Source: Pseudideonella sakaiensis
GTDB taxonomy: Bacteria > Pseudomonadota > Gammaproteobacteria > Burkholderiales > Burkholderiaceae_C
Direction: 5' to 3'
DNA length: 64,000 bases
NCBI RefSeq assembly: GCF_001293525.1
Contig: NZ_BBYR01000030.1
Coordinates: 146,420-210,419 of the forward strand
Translations under genes and position numbers: made by a program
Part shown: positions 7,780 through 16,568 of the stretch, in pieces
Layout of the letters: every line of letters starts with the position of its first letter
How positions within the stretch are numbered: position 1 is the stretch's first letter
The notes under the pieces: generated by a model
What the model saw: only the letters and a program-made list of their open reading frames with translations
Told to the model about the DNA's origin: nothing
Databases searched by the model: none

Positions 7780-9354
7780 ATGTTCGCTTCCCTCAAGATC
7801 ACCACCCGGCTGCGCCTGACGCTGGCCCTGCTGGCGCTGCTCTCCGTCGCGATGGCGGCGCTGGCGGCCTGGGAGATGGGCGTGATGCGCGCCTCCACCC
7901 GCGAGATCGCCACCCATTGGCTGCCGACCGTCGAGACGATCAACGCGATCAACACCGGCACCTCCGACCTGCGCATCAAGGAGCTGCGCCACGTGATGGC
8001 GGTGGACGAGCGGCAGCGCGCCGTGGTGCGTGCGGAGTCCGAGGCCGTGATGGCGGCAACGAGGCAGCACCTGGCCGACTACCGGGCGCGCGTCGACAGC
8101 GCCGCCGAGCGCGCGCTGCTGCAGCAGTTCGAGGAGGCCTGGGGCGGCTACCTGCGCGTCCACGCACAGATGCTCGGCGCGGGGCCGGGCGGGGTGTCCG
8201 CCGCGCTGCTGGACGACGGCAAGCGGCAGCACGATGTCGCCAGCGCGCTGCTGGAGCGGCTGATCGCGCTGAACCGCGACGCCAGCCAGGCCGAGGTGCG
8301 GACCGCCGAGCAAGCCTTCGCGCTCGCTGCCCGCAGCATCGGGATCGGCGTGCTGATCGCGCTGCTCGTGGCGGTCCTCGCCGGTGAATGGCTGGTGCGA
8401 TCGATCGGCCGGCCGCTGGCCCAGGCCGTGGCCACCGCCGACCGCGTGGCCGCCGGCGACTTCACCGGCCACGTCGAGGTGCGGGGCCAGGACGAGGCAG
8501 CGCAGCTGCTGCGCGCGCTGTCGCGCATGCAGGCCGCGCTGGCGCAGACGGTGCTCGCCGTGCGCCGCAACGCCGAGGGCGTGGCCACCGCCAGCACGCA
8601 GATCGCGCAGGGCAACCTGGACCTCAGCCAGCGCACCGAGGAGCAGGCCAGCGCCTTGCAGCAGACCGCGGCGACGATGGAGCAGCTGGGCACCACCGTG
8701 CGCGGCAACGCGGACAGCGCGCGGCTGGCGAACCAGCTGGCGAAGCGCGCGGCCGACGTGGCCGCCGCGGGCGGCCAGGTGGTCGGCGAGGTCGTGACCA
8801 CCATGCACGGTATCCACGATGCCGGCCGGCGCATCGGCGACATCATCGGCGTGATCGACGGCATTGCCTTCCAGACCAACATCCTGGCGCTGAACGCCGC
8901 GGTCGAGGCGGCGCGTGCCGGCAGCCAGGGACGCGGCTTCGCCGTGGTCGCCACCGAGGTGCGGGCGCTGGCGCAACGCAGTGCGCAGGCCGCCAGGGAG
9001 ATCAAGGCCCTGGTCGGCGGCAACCTCGAGCAGGTGGCGCACGGCAGCGTCCTCGTCGACCGGGCAGGCCGCACGATGGCGGAGATCGTCGGCTCGGTGG
9101 GGCGTGTCAGCGACCTGGTCGCCGAGATCACCGCGGCCACCGTCGAACAGGGCAGCGGCATCTCCCAGGTTGGCGACGCGGTGAACCAGATGGACCAGGT
9201 CACGCAGCAGAACGCGGCGCTGGTGGAGGAGAGCGCGGCGGCGGCCGAGAGCCTGCGCGGGCAGGCGCAGAACCTGGTGCGCGCGGTCGCGGCCTTCCGG
9301 CTGGCCGCGGATCCGGCGGAGGCGCCCGCGGTGGCGCAGCCCGCGGCGGCCTGA
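7780..9354 (+). CDS. Transmembrane methyl-accepting chemotaxis protein
   Basis: 524 aa. Signal-anchor TM1 at about residues 12-30, periplasmic four-helix-bundle ligand domain at about 35-182 (starting [19 protein letters not shown]), TM2 at about 185-203, HAMP at about 205-257, then the cytoplasmic signalling domain. The kinase-contact hairpin reads [20 protein letters not shown] with [19 protein letters not shown] beyond it. The C-terminus is Ala/Pro-rich and has no NWETF-type CheR/CheB tether. The start is supported by GAGGAG upstream. It stands alone behind a FliA-like promoter; its ligand cannot be read from sequence. Confidence 0.93.
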   Translation: MFASLKITTRLRLTLALLALLSVAMAALAAWEMGVMRASTREIATHWLPTVETINAINTGTSDLRIKELRHVMAVDERQRAVVRAESEAVMAATRQHLADYRARVDSAAERALLQQFEEAWGGYLRVHAQMLGAGPGGVSAALLDDGKRQHDVASALLERLIALNRDASQAEVRTAEQAFALAARSIGIGVLIALLVAVLAGEWLVRSIGRPLAQAVATADRVAAGDFTGHVEVRGQDEAAQLLRALSRMQAALAQTVLAVRRNAEGVATASTQIAQGNLDLSQRTEEQASALQQTAATMEQLGTTVRGNADSARLANQLAKRAADVAAAGGQVVGEVVTTMHGIHDAGRRIGDIIGVIDGIAFQTNILALNAAVEAARAGSQGRGFAVVATEVRALAQRSAQAAREIKALVGGNLEQVAHGSVLVDRAGRTMAEIVGSVGRVSDLVAEITAATVEQGSGISQVGDAVNQMDQVTQQNAALVEESAAAAESLRGQAQNLVRAVAAFRLAADPAEAPAVAQPAAA

Positions 9355-9383
9355 GCCTCCGCGGCCGGCCGCCGCCCTCGCGC

Positions 9384-10427
9384 TCAGCGCGACAACGGCA
9401 GGAGCTCGATGTCGCAGCGCCCCGCGCGGCGCGTGTTCAGGCCCACGCGCAGCGGCAGCAGCGCCTCGATCACCTGGGCCTGCGCGCGCAGTGCGCCGGT
9501 GGCCTCGGTGGTGCTGAAGGCCGCGCGCTGGCGGCGCCGCGCCACGGCCACCGCCAGCACCGGCAGCCACAGCGCGGCGCCCTGCGGCCCGAGCGCGCCG
9601 CTGCCGCCCAGGTAGCTGCGCACGTCGGCCGCGACGCGCCGCGCCACGTGCTCCGCACGCACGCCCTTCTCGCCGCTGCAGCCGATGACCTCGGTGACGT
9701 GCTCGTGCACCAGCACCACGGACAGGGCATTGCCCGGCCCCTCGTCCGGCGGCAGCACCGGCACGCGCATGCGCTGGGCCGGCCAGTGCAGCAGCTGGGC
9801 CAGCGTCGCCAGCTCGCGCTCGGCGACGTGCGGCGGCAGGGCCGGCGCGAGGCACTCGGCCCAGGCATCGCGCGGGCTGCCGCGCGCCGGCAGGTCGAAG
9901 GGCACCAGGCCGCCGGGCGGTGGCTGCAGCTCGATCTCCACCGTGCCGCTGCCCGACGCAGCGAAGCCGTGCCGGTGCACGCGCAGCTCGACGCGCGCGC
10001 CGGCGCGCCGCAGCAGCGGGCCCAGGCTGCGCTCGAGCGCCGCCACCGGCGCGGCACCGGGCAGGTGCGTGCCGCCGCGCAGCAGCAGCCGGCACGGGCC
10101 GTCGCCCGCGGCGAGCGCCGGCAGCACCGTCTGTGCGAGGTGGGCCACCGCGGCCGCCCCATGGCCTCCGAGCACGTGCTCGCGCGTGCCCGGCGTGCCG
10201 GGGACGAAGCGCAGCTCCGTCGACCCGGTGGCCATGCCTTCGGCCTCGCCGCCGCCGACCGCCAGCGCGGCGGCGATGCAGGCCAGCGGCCCGCGCTGCA
10301 GCCCGGGCGAGGGCGCCCGGGCGCGGATGTGCCGCAGGCGCAGGCTGCGGCCGCTGGCCAGTGACAGCGCCAGCGCGCAGCGCAGCCCATCGCCGCCGGT
10401 GTCGGCGGCCAGGTCCAGTTCGACCAT
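9384..10427 (-). CDS. RtcA-fold protein, predicted catalytically inactive RNA 3'-phosphate cyclase homologue
   Basis: 347 aa from ATG 10427 behind GGGGAGG; E. coli RtcA is about the same length. Homology to RtcA runs end to end: ALALSLASGRSLRLRHIRA, PGLQRGPL, the GS-x-EL-x-F-x-PGT stretch, LAQTVLPAL, HVAERELATLA, DEGPGN and EALLPLRV. The active-site positions are replaced. The glycine loop GEGGGQ reads ADTGGDG, QHL reads GPL, GEYLADQ reads GPQGAAL, and the adenylated histidine (His309 of E. coli RtcA, in SCHLLTN) aligns with Ala312 in TGALRAQ. Hence I infer a conserved fold without adenylation chemistry, as in eukaryotic Rcl1. No rtcB or rtcR is nearby. It lies 170 bp after alx on the same strand. 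Confidence 0.8.
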   Translation of the reverse strand: MVELDLAADTGGDGLRCALALSLASGRSLRLRHIRARAPSPGLQRGPLACIAAALAVGGGEAEGMATGSTELRFVPGTPGTREHVLGGHGAAAVAHLAQTVLPALAAGDGPCRLLLRGGTHLPGAAPVAALERSLGPLLRRAGARVELRVHRHGFAASGSGTVEIELQPPPGGLVPFDLPARGSPRDAWAECLAPALPPHVAERELATLAQLLHWPAQRMRVPVLPPDEGPGNALSVVLVHEHVTEVIGCSGEKGVRAEHVARRVAADVRSYLGGSGALGPQGAALWLPVLAVAVARRRQRAAFSTTEATGALRAQAQVIEALLPLRVGLNTRRAGRCDIELLPLSR

Positions 10428-10597
10428 GGCGATCCTCCCCACGGCGGGCGGGCCCGCCGATGCCCCAGGTCGGCGCGTCGCTGCGCCAGCCTGGGGAGCC
10501 TCGGCCGCACGCGGCGGCCACGGCCGCTGCAGTGCATGAATCCGACCAGGGGCGGGGCGGCCGCCGCGCCGAGGGCGCGGGCGGGGCCGCGCGGGGC

Positions 10598-11572
10598 TCA
10601 ATCGCCGCGGGCAGGCTGGCCCTCGGCCAGTCGGGGCGCGGTCTTCACGCTCCAGACCATCGTGATCGCGAGGATCCCCACCACCACGCCGAGCGACACC
10701 AGCACCGGGATCTTGATCACGTCGATCAGCAGCATCTTGGTGCCGATGAAGGCGAGGATGACCGCCAGGCCGTAGCTGAGCAGGTGGAACTTCGAGGCCA
10801 CCGCGGCCAGCAGGAAATACATCGCGCGCAGGCCCAGGATCGCGAACACGTTGCTGGTGAGCACGATGAACGGATCGGTCGTGATCGCGAAGATCGCCGG
10901 GATCGAGTCGACCGCGAAGATCACGTCGGTCACGCCGACCAGCGCCACCACCATCAGCAGCGGCGTGGCGATGCGCTTGCCGTTCTCCACGGTGAAGAAC
11001 TTCTCGCCATCGAAGCTGCGGCTCACCGGCATCACGCGGCGCAGCAGCTTCAGCGCGGGGTTGCTCTCCAGGTCGGGCTCCTGGCCGGCCGCCCACCACA
11101 TCTTGATGCCGGTGAGCAGCAGGAAGGCGCCGAAGACGTAGAGCACCCAGTGGAACTCGGCGATCAGCCACGAGCCGAGCAGGATCATCACGGTGCGCAG
11201 CACGATCGCGCCGATGATGCCGATCATCAGCACCCGCTTCTGGAACTCGGTCGGCACCGCGAAGTAGGTGAAGATCATCAGGAACACGAAGATGTTGTCC
11301 ACCGCCAGGCTCTTCTCGATGAGGTAGCCGGTGAGGAACTCCATGCTCTTGGTGTTGGCGACGGCGCTGCCGTGGTCCTGCGCGACGGCCCACCAGAACA
11401 GCCCGTTGAACGCGAAGCTCAGGACCACCCAGACGATGGACCAGTTCAGCGCCTCCTTCACGGAGACGCTGTGGGCGCCCTGCTTTTTCAGCACGACGAA
11501 GTCGACGAAGAGCGCGACCAGCACGGACGCGACGAAGAAAACCCAAAGCCAGGTCGGCGCGATGGAGTCCAA
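10598..11572 (-). CDS. alx: TerC-family membrane protein, Alx-type manganese exporter
   Basis: 324 aa from TTG 11572, with GGGAG 6 bp upstream; the frame stays open further upstream, but that stretch is riboswitch RNA. Close to E. coli Alx (about 321 aa): LTGYLIEKSLAVDNIFVFLM, GIIGAIVLRTVMI, WVLYVFGAFLLLTGIKM, FAVDSIPAIFAITTDPFIV and LGLRAMYFLL. The membrane acidic residues of the TerC family are present (ALFVDF, SLAVDN, DVIFAVDSIPA). About nine helices are expected in the inner membrane. The family exports Mn2+ (Alx, MntP-like physiology). A yybP-ykoY riboswitch directly upstream supports induction by Mn2+ and perhaps alkaline pH. Confidence 0.92.
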   Translation of the reverse strand: MDSIAPTWLWVFFVASVLVALFVDFVVLKKQGAHSVSVKEALNWSIVWVVLSFAFNGLFWWAVAQDHGSAVANTKSMEFLTGYLIEKSLAVDNIFVFLMIFTYFAVPTEFQKRVLMIGIIGAIVLRTVMILLGSWLIAEFHWVLYVFGAFLLLTGIKMWWAAGQEPDLESNPALKLLRRVMPVSRSFDGEKFFTVENGKRIATPLLMVVALVGVTDVIFAVDSIPAIFAITTDPFIVLTSNVFAILGLRAMYFLLAAVASKFHLLSYGLAVILAFIGTKMLLIDVIKIPVLVSLGVVVGILAITMVWSVKTAPRLAEGQPARGD

Positions 11573-11600
11573 GGGACACTCCCGGGAAGAGGTTGAGGAT

Positions 11601-11734
11601 CGCGCCGAAAGGTCTTGCCGCGGTGTCCTGGCGGACCCCTGCTGCACCCGGGCCATCGGCATTGCACCGACGTTCCGTATTGACGGGTGACGCGACCGCA
11701 TTCCGCGGCCAGCTACTCCCCCTTCGACGGCGCG
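11601..11734 (-). promoter_or_regulatory. yybP-ykoY manganese riboswitch of alx
   Basis: Read on the minus strand, the 5' part has GGGGGAGTAGC (about 11712-11722) and the 3' part ends in GCAAGACC (11611-11618). These are the two hallmark conserved segments of the yybP-ykoY RNA and occur in the same order in the E. coli alx leader. Outer sequences pair: CGCGCC (about 11729-11734) with GGCGCG (about 11601-11606), and GAAGG with CCTT, making a long P1 stem. A central CGTCAATACGG matches the CGUCAA-type internal segment. It sits about 30 nt before the TTG start, so translational control is likely; I see no U-run terminator. The class senses Mn2+. Confidence 0.85.
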
Positions 11735-11829
11735 GATTCTCGCGGCGCCTCCCAATCCTTGGGAAGCGTGGGGATTTCGGGGCCGCGGCGCATTGGCGCC
11801 GCGCGCCGATTCGGTTAGGGTTGCGCCCC

Positions 11830-13125
11830 ATGCCGCGAGCCACCCCCGGTCCGACGCGGGCCATCGATCGGCGCCGCCCGGGTGCCCTGCTGCTGCTGTC
11901 GCTGCTGGCCGGCTGCGCCACGGGCGTCGCCAAGCCTCCGCCGTCGACGGTGAACCGGCCGCAGGTCGTCACGGCGCCGGCTGCACGCACGACCGTCGCC
12001 ACGCGCCCGACGGCGCCGGCGGGCACGGCTCGCACCGCGCCGCCGCTGCGCACGCCGCCCGGCGCCGAGCCCGACGGGCCGCCGCTCGAGCCGCTGGGCG
12101 CCGAGCACCCGCCCGACCCGGAACCCTCGCTCGAGCCCATCCTGGCGGGCAACAGCCTGCCCTACCGTGTCGGTGGCCGTGCCTACGTGCCGCGCACCGA
12201 AGACCAGGCCTACCCGGAACGGGGCCTCGCGTCCTGGTACGGCCGGCGCTTCCACGGCCGCCGCACCGCCAGCGGCGAGCGCTACGACATGAACGCGCTG
12301 ACGGCCGCGCACCCGACCCTGCCGCTGCCGAGCTATGCGCGGGTGCGCAACCCGGCCAACGGCCGCGAGGTGATCGTGCGCATCAACGACCGCGGTCCCT
12401 TCCACCCCGGCCGCATCGTGGACCTGAGCCATGCCGCCGCGCGCAAGCTGGGCGTGCTGCACGGGCCCTCGGTGGTCGAACTGGAGCGCATCACGCACGA
12501 CGAGATCCGCACCGGGGCCTGGCGCCGCGCGCCGGCCGAGCCGCTGCCGCCGGGTGACGTGCTGCTCGCGGCAGCGCCGACGGCCGCCGCGCCGCCCGCG
12601 GCCGCTGCGGCGGCGATAGCGCCCTTGGCGACTGCGGCGGGGACGACCGCTGCCGTGGCGGCCGCGACGCCGGGCGCCGATGCCGCCGCCCCGGCGGCGT
12701 CCGGCGTCGAGGCCGCGGTCTGGCGGGTCGGGTCGGCGGCGTCCGCGGCGTCCACGCCCGCGGAGGCGACCTCGGACCTGCTGCTCCTGCCGGTGGTGAC
12801 GCGCGCGGGCGATCGCGCCGCGCCGCTGGCGGAGCCCGCGGCCTCCTCGGCCACGGCACCCGTCGCGTCGGTCGACGAGGCAGCGATGGCCGCCGGCTTC
12901 TGGGTGCAGATCGGCGCCTTCCGCCTGCGCGACGGCGCCGAGTCCTTCCGGCGGCGCGTCCGTGCCGAGCAGGACTGGATCGCGCCGATGCTGCACCTGC
13001 AGCGCGATGCGGAGCTGCACCGCCTGCAGGCGGGCCCCTACGCCAGCCGCGACGAGGCCCAGGCCATCGCCCAGCGGCTGCGCGAGGCGCTGGCGCTGGT
13101 GCCGGTGGTCGTCGAGCGACGTTAG
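11830..13125 (+). CDS. rlpA: RlpA-like septal-ring lytic transglycosylase lipoprotein with SPOR domain
   Basis: 431 aa. Lipoprotein signal with lipobox LLAGC at about residues 23-27. A Pro/Thr-rich stretch is followed by a double-psi beta-barrel: GLASWYGRRFHGRRTASGERYDMN through VRINDRGPFHPGRIVDLSHAAA. Then a long Ala-rich linker (about 220-350) and a C-terminal SPOR domain starting GFWVQIGAFRLRDGAESF. RlpA cleaves peptide-free glycan at the division site in some species, and SPOR binds denuded glycan. The linker is unusually long and low in complexity. Position gives no operon partner. Confidence 0.88.
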   Translation: MPRATPGPTRAIDRRRPGALLLLSLLAGCATGVAKPPPSTVNRPQVVTAPAARTTVATRPTAPAGTARTAPPLRTPPGAEPDGPPLEPLGAEHPPDPEPSLEPILAGNSLPYRVGGRAYVPRTEDQAYPERGLASWYGRRFHGRRTASGERYDMNALTAAHPTLPLPSYARVRNPANGREVIVRINDRGPFHPGRIVDLSHAAARKLGVLHGPSVVELERITHDEIRTGAWRRAPAEPLPPGDVLLAAAPTAAAPPAAAAAAIAPLATAAGTTAAVAAATPGADAAAPAASGVEAAVWRVGSAASAASTPAEATSDLLLLPVVTRAGDRAAPLAEPAASSATAPVASVDEAAMAAGFWVQIGAFRLRDGAESFRRRVRAEQDWIAPMLHLQRDAELHRLQAGPYASRDEAQAIAQRLREALALVPVVVERR

Positions 13126-13186
13126 CGAGCCAACCCGCGACGGGTCCACGTGGCGCGGCCGCGCCTCGGGCGCAGGCCGCGGCGCG

Positions 13187-13939
13187 TCAGCGCCCGCCGG
13201 CGATGTCCAGGATCGCGCCGGTGGTGTAGGTGTTCTCCGGGTCGAGCAGCCACGTGATGCCTAGCGCGATCTCGTCGGCCCGGCCGACGCGGCCGATCGG
13301 GATGCCGGCGGCCGCCTGCTGCAGCCGGTCGGTCATGCCCGCGCCGGCGTGGATCTCGGTGTCGATGATGCCCGGCCGCACGGCGTTGACGCGCACGCCC
13401 TCGGCCGCGACCTCGCGCGCCAGCCCGACCGTGAAGGTGTCGATCGCGCCCTTGCTGGCGGCATAGTCGACGTAGATGCCCGCCGAGCCCAGCGTCGATG
13501 CGACCGAGGACAGGTTGACGATCGAGCCGCCGTGCCCGCCATGGCGCGTCGACAGGCGCCGCAGCGCCTCGCGGGCGCACAGGAAGCTGCCGGCCACGTT
13601 GACCGCGAAGATGCGCTGCAGCCGGGCCAGGTCGAGCGCCTCGACGCGGATCGCCGGGCCGACGATGCCCGCGTTGTTCACCAGGCCCCACAGTGGCGGC
13701 AGCTCGGCATCGACGCGGGCGAACATCGCCAGCACCTGCGCCTCGTCCGCCACGTCGGCCTGCAGCGCGAGCGCCTGCACGCCCAGCCCCTGCAACTCGT
13801 CCACCAGCGCTTGCGCGGCCGCCGCGTCGTGCGCGTAGTTGACGCCCACGGCCCAGCCGCGGCGGGCACAGGCGCGCGCGCAGGCGGCGCCGATGCCGCG
13901 GCTGCCGCCGGTCACGAGGATGCTGCGGGTCTGAGGCAT
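13187..13939 (-). CDS. SDR-family oxidoreductase (FabG-like)
   Basis: 250 aa, a classical short-chain dehydrogenase/reductase. Cofactor-binding TGGSRGIG near the N-terminus, NNAG in the middle, catalytic Ser in NLSSVAS, YAASK as the Tyr-Lys pair and VNAVRPGIIDTEI after it. The start at 13939 follows the LVTGG spacing usual for the family. Substrate is unknown. It is divergent from the ABC substrate-binding protein gene at 14030. Confidence 0.9.
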   Translation of the reverse strand: MPQTRSILVTGGSRGIGAACARACARRGWAVGVNYAHDAAAAQALVDELQGLGVQALALQADVADEAQVLAMFARVDAELPPLWGLVNNAGIVGPAIRVEALDLARLQRIFAVNVAGSFLCAREALRRLSTRHGGHGGSIVNLSSVASTLGSAGIYVDYAASKGAIDTFTVGLAREVAAEGVRVNAVRPGIIDTEIHAGAGMTDRLQQAAAGIPIGRVGRADEIALGITWLLDPENTYTTGAILDIAGGR

Positions 13940-14029
13940 GCCCCGATTCTCGCTCGGCGGCGCGGCGGAGAGAATCGGCGCCGATGCCGCGCAACCGCGC
14001 GGCCGCGTCCCTTCCACCGGAGACACCCC

Positions 14030-15064
14030 ATGCAACGACGCAGCCTGCTCACCGGCGCATTCGGCGCCGCCGCCGCGCTCGCGCTGCCGACCGCCGTGCG
14101 CGCCCAAGGGCTGGAGAAGCCCAGGCTCACGGTCGCCGTCGGCGGCAAGAACCTGCTGTACTACCTGCCGCTGACGATCGCCGAGAGCCTCGGCTACTTC
14201 AAGGCCGAGGGCCTGGAGGTGACGATCGCCGACTTCGCCGGCGGTTCGCGCGCGCTGCAGGCGGTGGTCGGCGGCAGCGCCGACGTGGTCTCCGGCGCCT
14301 TCGAGCACACCATCAACATGCAGGCCAAGGGCCAGGCGATGCGCGCCTTCGTGCTGCAGGGCCGGGCACCGCAGATCGTGCTCGGCGTCAACCCCAAGAC
14401 CTTCGCCGGCTTCAAGTCCGTGGCCGACCTGAAGGGCCGCAAGATCGGCGTCACCGCGCCCGGCTCGAGCACCAACGTGATGGTGAACTTCGTGCTCGCG
14501 AAGGCCGGCATCAAGCCCTCGGAGGTGTCGATCATCGGCGTGGGCGCCGGCAGCGGTGCGGTGGCGGCGATGCGCGCCGGCCAGATCGACGCGATCAGCA
14601 ACCTCGACCCGGTGATCACGCTGCTGCAGCGCAGCGGCGACCTGAAGGTGGTCTCCGACACCCGCGTGGTGGCCGAGGCCGACCGCGTCTTCGGCGGGCC
14701 GATGCCGGCCGGCTGCCTGTACGCGCCGCAGGCCTTCCTGGACCGCCACCCGGCCACCGTGCAGGCGCTGGTGAACGCGATGGTGCGGGCCAACCAGTGG
14801 ATCCAGAAGGCCGGGCCGAGCGAGATCGTCAAGGCCGTGCCGGAAAGCTACCTGCTCGGCGACCGCGCCGTCTACATCGACGCCTTCCTCGCGAGCCGGC
14901 CGGCGCTGTCGGCCGACGGGCTGTTCCCCGAGGCCGGTGCGCCGACGGCGCTGCGAGCGCTGCAGAGCATCGACGACAGCCTGAAGGGCGGGCGCTTCGA
15001 CCTCGCCGCCGTCTTCACGAACGACTACGCGCGCAAGGCCCTCGCGCGCTTGCCGAAGGCCTGA
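14030..15064 (+). CDS. NitT/TauT-type ABC transporter substrate-binding protein
   Basis: 344 aa, exported. The N-terminus MQRRSLLTGAF has a twin-arginine-like motif before a hydrophobic stretch ending in AVRAQG, so Tat export is plausible. The mature part matches the NMT1/SsuA family: LPLTIAESLGYFKAEGLEV, GSADVVSG, DLKGRKIGVTAPGSSTN and MRAGQIDAI. Such proteins bind sulfonates, nitrate, cyanate or pyrimidine precursors; the ligand cannot be chosen here. The matching ATPase and permease (15705-17377) follow after a small minus-strand gene. Confidence 0.88.
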   Translation: MQRRSLLTGAFGAAAALALPTAVRAQGLEKPRLTVAVGGKNLLYYLPLTIAESLGYFKAEGLEVTIADFAGGSRALQAVVGGSADVVSGAFEHTINMQAKGQAMRAFVLQGRAPQIVLGVNPKTFAGFKSVADLKGRKIGVTAPGSSTNVMVNFVLAKAGIKPSEVSIIGVGAGSGAVAAMRAGQIDAISNLDPVITLLQRSGDLKVVSDTRVVAEADRVFGGPMPAGCLYAPQAFLDRHPATVQALVNAMVRANQWIQKAGPSEIVKAVPESYLLGDRAVYIDAFLASRPALSADGLFPEAGAPTALRALQSIDDSLKGGRFDLAAVFTNDYARKALARLPKA

Positions 15065-15143
15065 AGCTGCGGCCGGGCCCGCGCAGGTCGGCCCGGAGAG
15101 GGCGCCCGCGGCGGCGCGCCGTGCCGCCCGGGCGCACCGGGCG

Positions 15144-15491
15144 TCAGGGCGCCAGCGCGGTGATCGCGACGCGGCAGTCCGCGTTGCGGGCCCGCACCTG
15201 CTGCACCCAGCGGTCCGTCTCGGCCAGGTCGAGCTGGTGGATCATCCGCGTGCGCTGGACATAGCGGCGCAGCCCGTCCTCGCCGCGGTCGGCGGCCACC
15301 AGCACGCGCCGCTGCAGGTGGTTCAGGCGCAGCGCGGGGCAGCCGCTCGCGCTGCGGTCCGCGGTGGCGGCCAGCAGGGTGGGCGAGGCCTCGACGGCCT
15401 CGGCGCGGGCGGCGGCGCCGGCCGTGGCCAGCAGCAGTCCGATGGCCAGCGGGGCGAGTGCGGGGCGGGGCAGGGGGCGACGGTTCGGCAT
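15144..15491 (-). CDS. Small exported protein of unknown function
   Basis: 115 aa with an N-terminal signal peptide (hydrophobic LAPLAIGLLLATAGAAARA then a cleavage-like site). The mature part of about 85 residues is charged, with two cysteines (in ASGCPAL and NADCRVA) that could form a disulfide, and repeated Arg/Asp helices. I recognise no family. It lies antisense between the substrate-binding and ATPase genes of an importer. A coding role is supported by the signal peptide and an AGGAG just before the start. Confidence 0.55.
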   Translation of the reverse strand: MPNRRPLPRPALAPLAIGLLLATAGAAARAEAVEASPTLLAATADRSASGCPALRLNHLQRRVLVAADRGEDGLRRYVQRTRMIHQLDLAETDRWVQQVRARNADCRVAITALAP

Positions 15492-15704
15492 GGGCAGGCT
15501 CCTGGGAAAGGGGGCGGCGTTGCGGTCGGGTGCCGGCGCCGGTGGCGACCCTAGGCGGCCGATCCGTCGGCGCCAGCCTGCTGCGACGGCCCGGGTCGTC
15601 GCGGCGCCGGTGCCGCCCCGCGCGGTGCGAGCCGGCTTCGTCGTGGCTTGCTACAGTCGCGCGGCGCCGTCACCCCGCTGCCGTCCGACCCCGACCTCCC
15701 GCCC

Positions 15705-16568
15705 ATGGCCCACGCCGACCCCGCCGCCTCCCCGCCCGCGAGCGCCGTCCCGGCGCTGCGGCTGCAGGGCGTGAGCTGCACCTTCGTCTCGCGCGACGCG
15801 CCGGGCCAGCGCTACACCGCGGTGCAGGGCGTGGACCTGGCGGTCGGCGCCGGCGAGTTCGTCTCGGTGGTCGGGCCGACCGGCTGCGGCAAGAGCACGC
15901 TGCTGAACATGGCGGCGGGCCTGCTGGCGCCGAGCACCGGCAGCGTCGAGGTCTTCGGCGCGCCGCTGGCCGCGCAGCCGGAGGGCCTGAACCGGCGCGC
16001 CGGCTACATGTTCCAGGCCGACAGCCTGATGCCCTGGCGCACCGCGCTCGGCAACGTGATGGCCGGGCTGGAGTTCCACGGGGTCGGGCCGGCCGAGGCC
16101 CGCGCGCGGGCGCAGGACTGGCTGCAGCGGGTCGGCCTCGGCGCCTTCGGCGACCGCTACCCGCACCAGCTGTCCGGCGGCATGCGCAAGCGCACCAGCC
16201 TGGCCCAGGTGCTGGCGCTCGACCCGGACATCATCCTGATGGACGAGCCCTTCTCCGCGCTCGACATCCAGACCCGCCAGCTGATGGAGAACGAGGTGCT
16301 CGCGCTGTGGGCCACGCGGCCGCGTGCGGTGCTCTTCATCACCCACGACCTCGACGAGGCCATCGCGATGAGTGACCGCGTGGTGGTGCTCGGTGCCGGG
16401 CCGGCCTCGCACCCCATCGGCGAGTTCGCGATCGACCTGCCGCGTCCGCGCGACGTCGCCGAGATCAAGGCCACGCCGCGCTTCCACGCGCTGCACGCCG
16501 CGATCTGGGCGGTGCTGCGCGACGAGGTGCTCACCGGCTACCGGCAGCAGCTGGAGCGGGCGGCATGA
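15705..16568 (+). CDS. NitT/TauT-type ABC transporter ATP-binding protein
   Basis: 287 aa. Walker A GPTGCGKST, Q-loop around YMFQADSLMPWRTAL, signature LSGGMRKR, Walker B IILMDEPFSALD and switch His in FITHDLDEAI. The LMPW sequence after the Q-loop and the SDRVVVLGAGPAS end are typical of SsuB/TauB/NrtD-like ATPases. ATG 15705 is preferred because the family begins shortly before LRLQGVSCTF. It overlaps the permease gene by 4 bp. Confidence 0.92.
   Translation: MAHADPAASPPASAVPALRLQGVSCTFVSRDAPGQRYTAVQGVDLAVGAGEFVSVVGPTGCGKSTLLNMAAGLLAPSTGSVEVFGAPLAAQPEGLNRRAGYMFQADSLMPWRTALGNVMAGLEFHGVGPAEARARAQDWLQRVGLGAFGDRYPHQLSGGMRKRTSLAQVLALDPDIILMDEPFSALDIQTRQLMENEVLALWATRPRAVLFITHDLDEAIAMSDRVVVLGAGPASHPIGEFAIDLPRPRDVAEIKATPRFHALHAAIWAVLRDEVLTGYRQQLERAA

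Noticed and set aside
7408..10521. A roughly 1000-codon minus-strand open frame
   Set aside because: It runs antisense through the chemoreceptor gene and out of frame across the RtcA-like gene, with Arg/Gly/Ala-rich composition and no recognisable domain.
10428..10597. Extension of the RtcA-like gene upstream through the alx region in the same frame
   Set aside because: ATG 10427 has a strong GGGGAGG and matches the RtcA N-terminus; the upstream frame is a shadow of alx.
11573..11755. Longer N-terminus for the Alx protein
   Set aside because: The sequence is the riboswitch and leader; the family starts at the TTG with a good ribosome-binding site.
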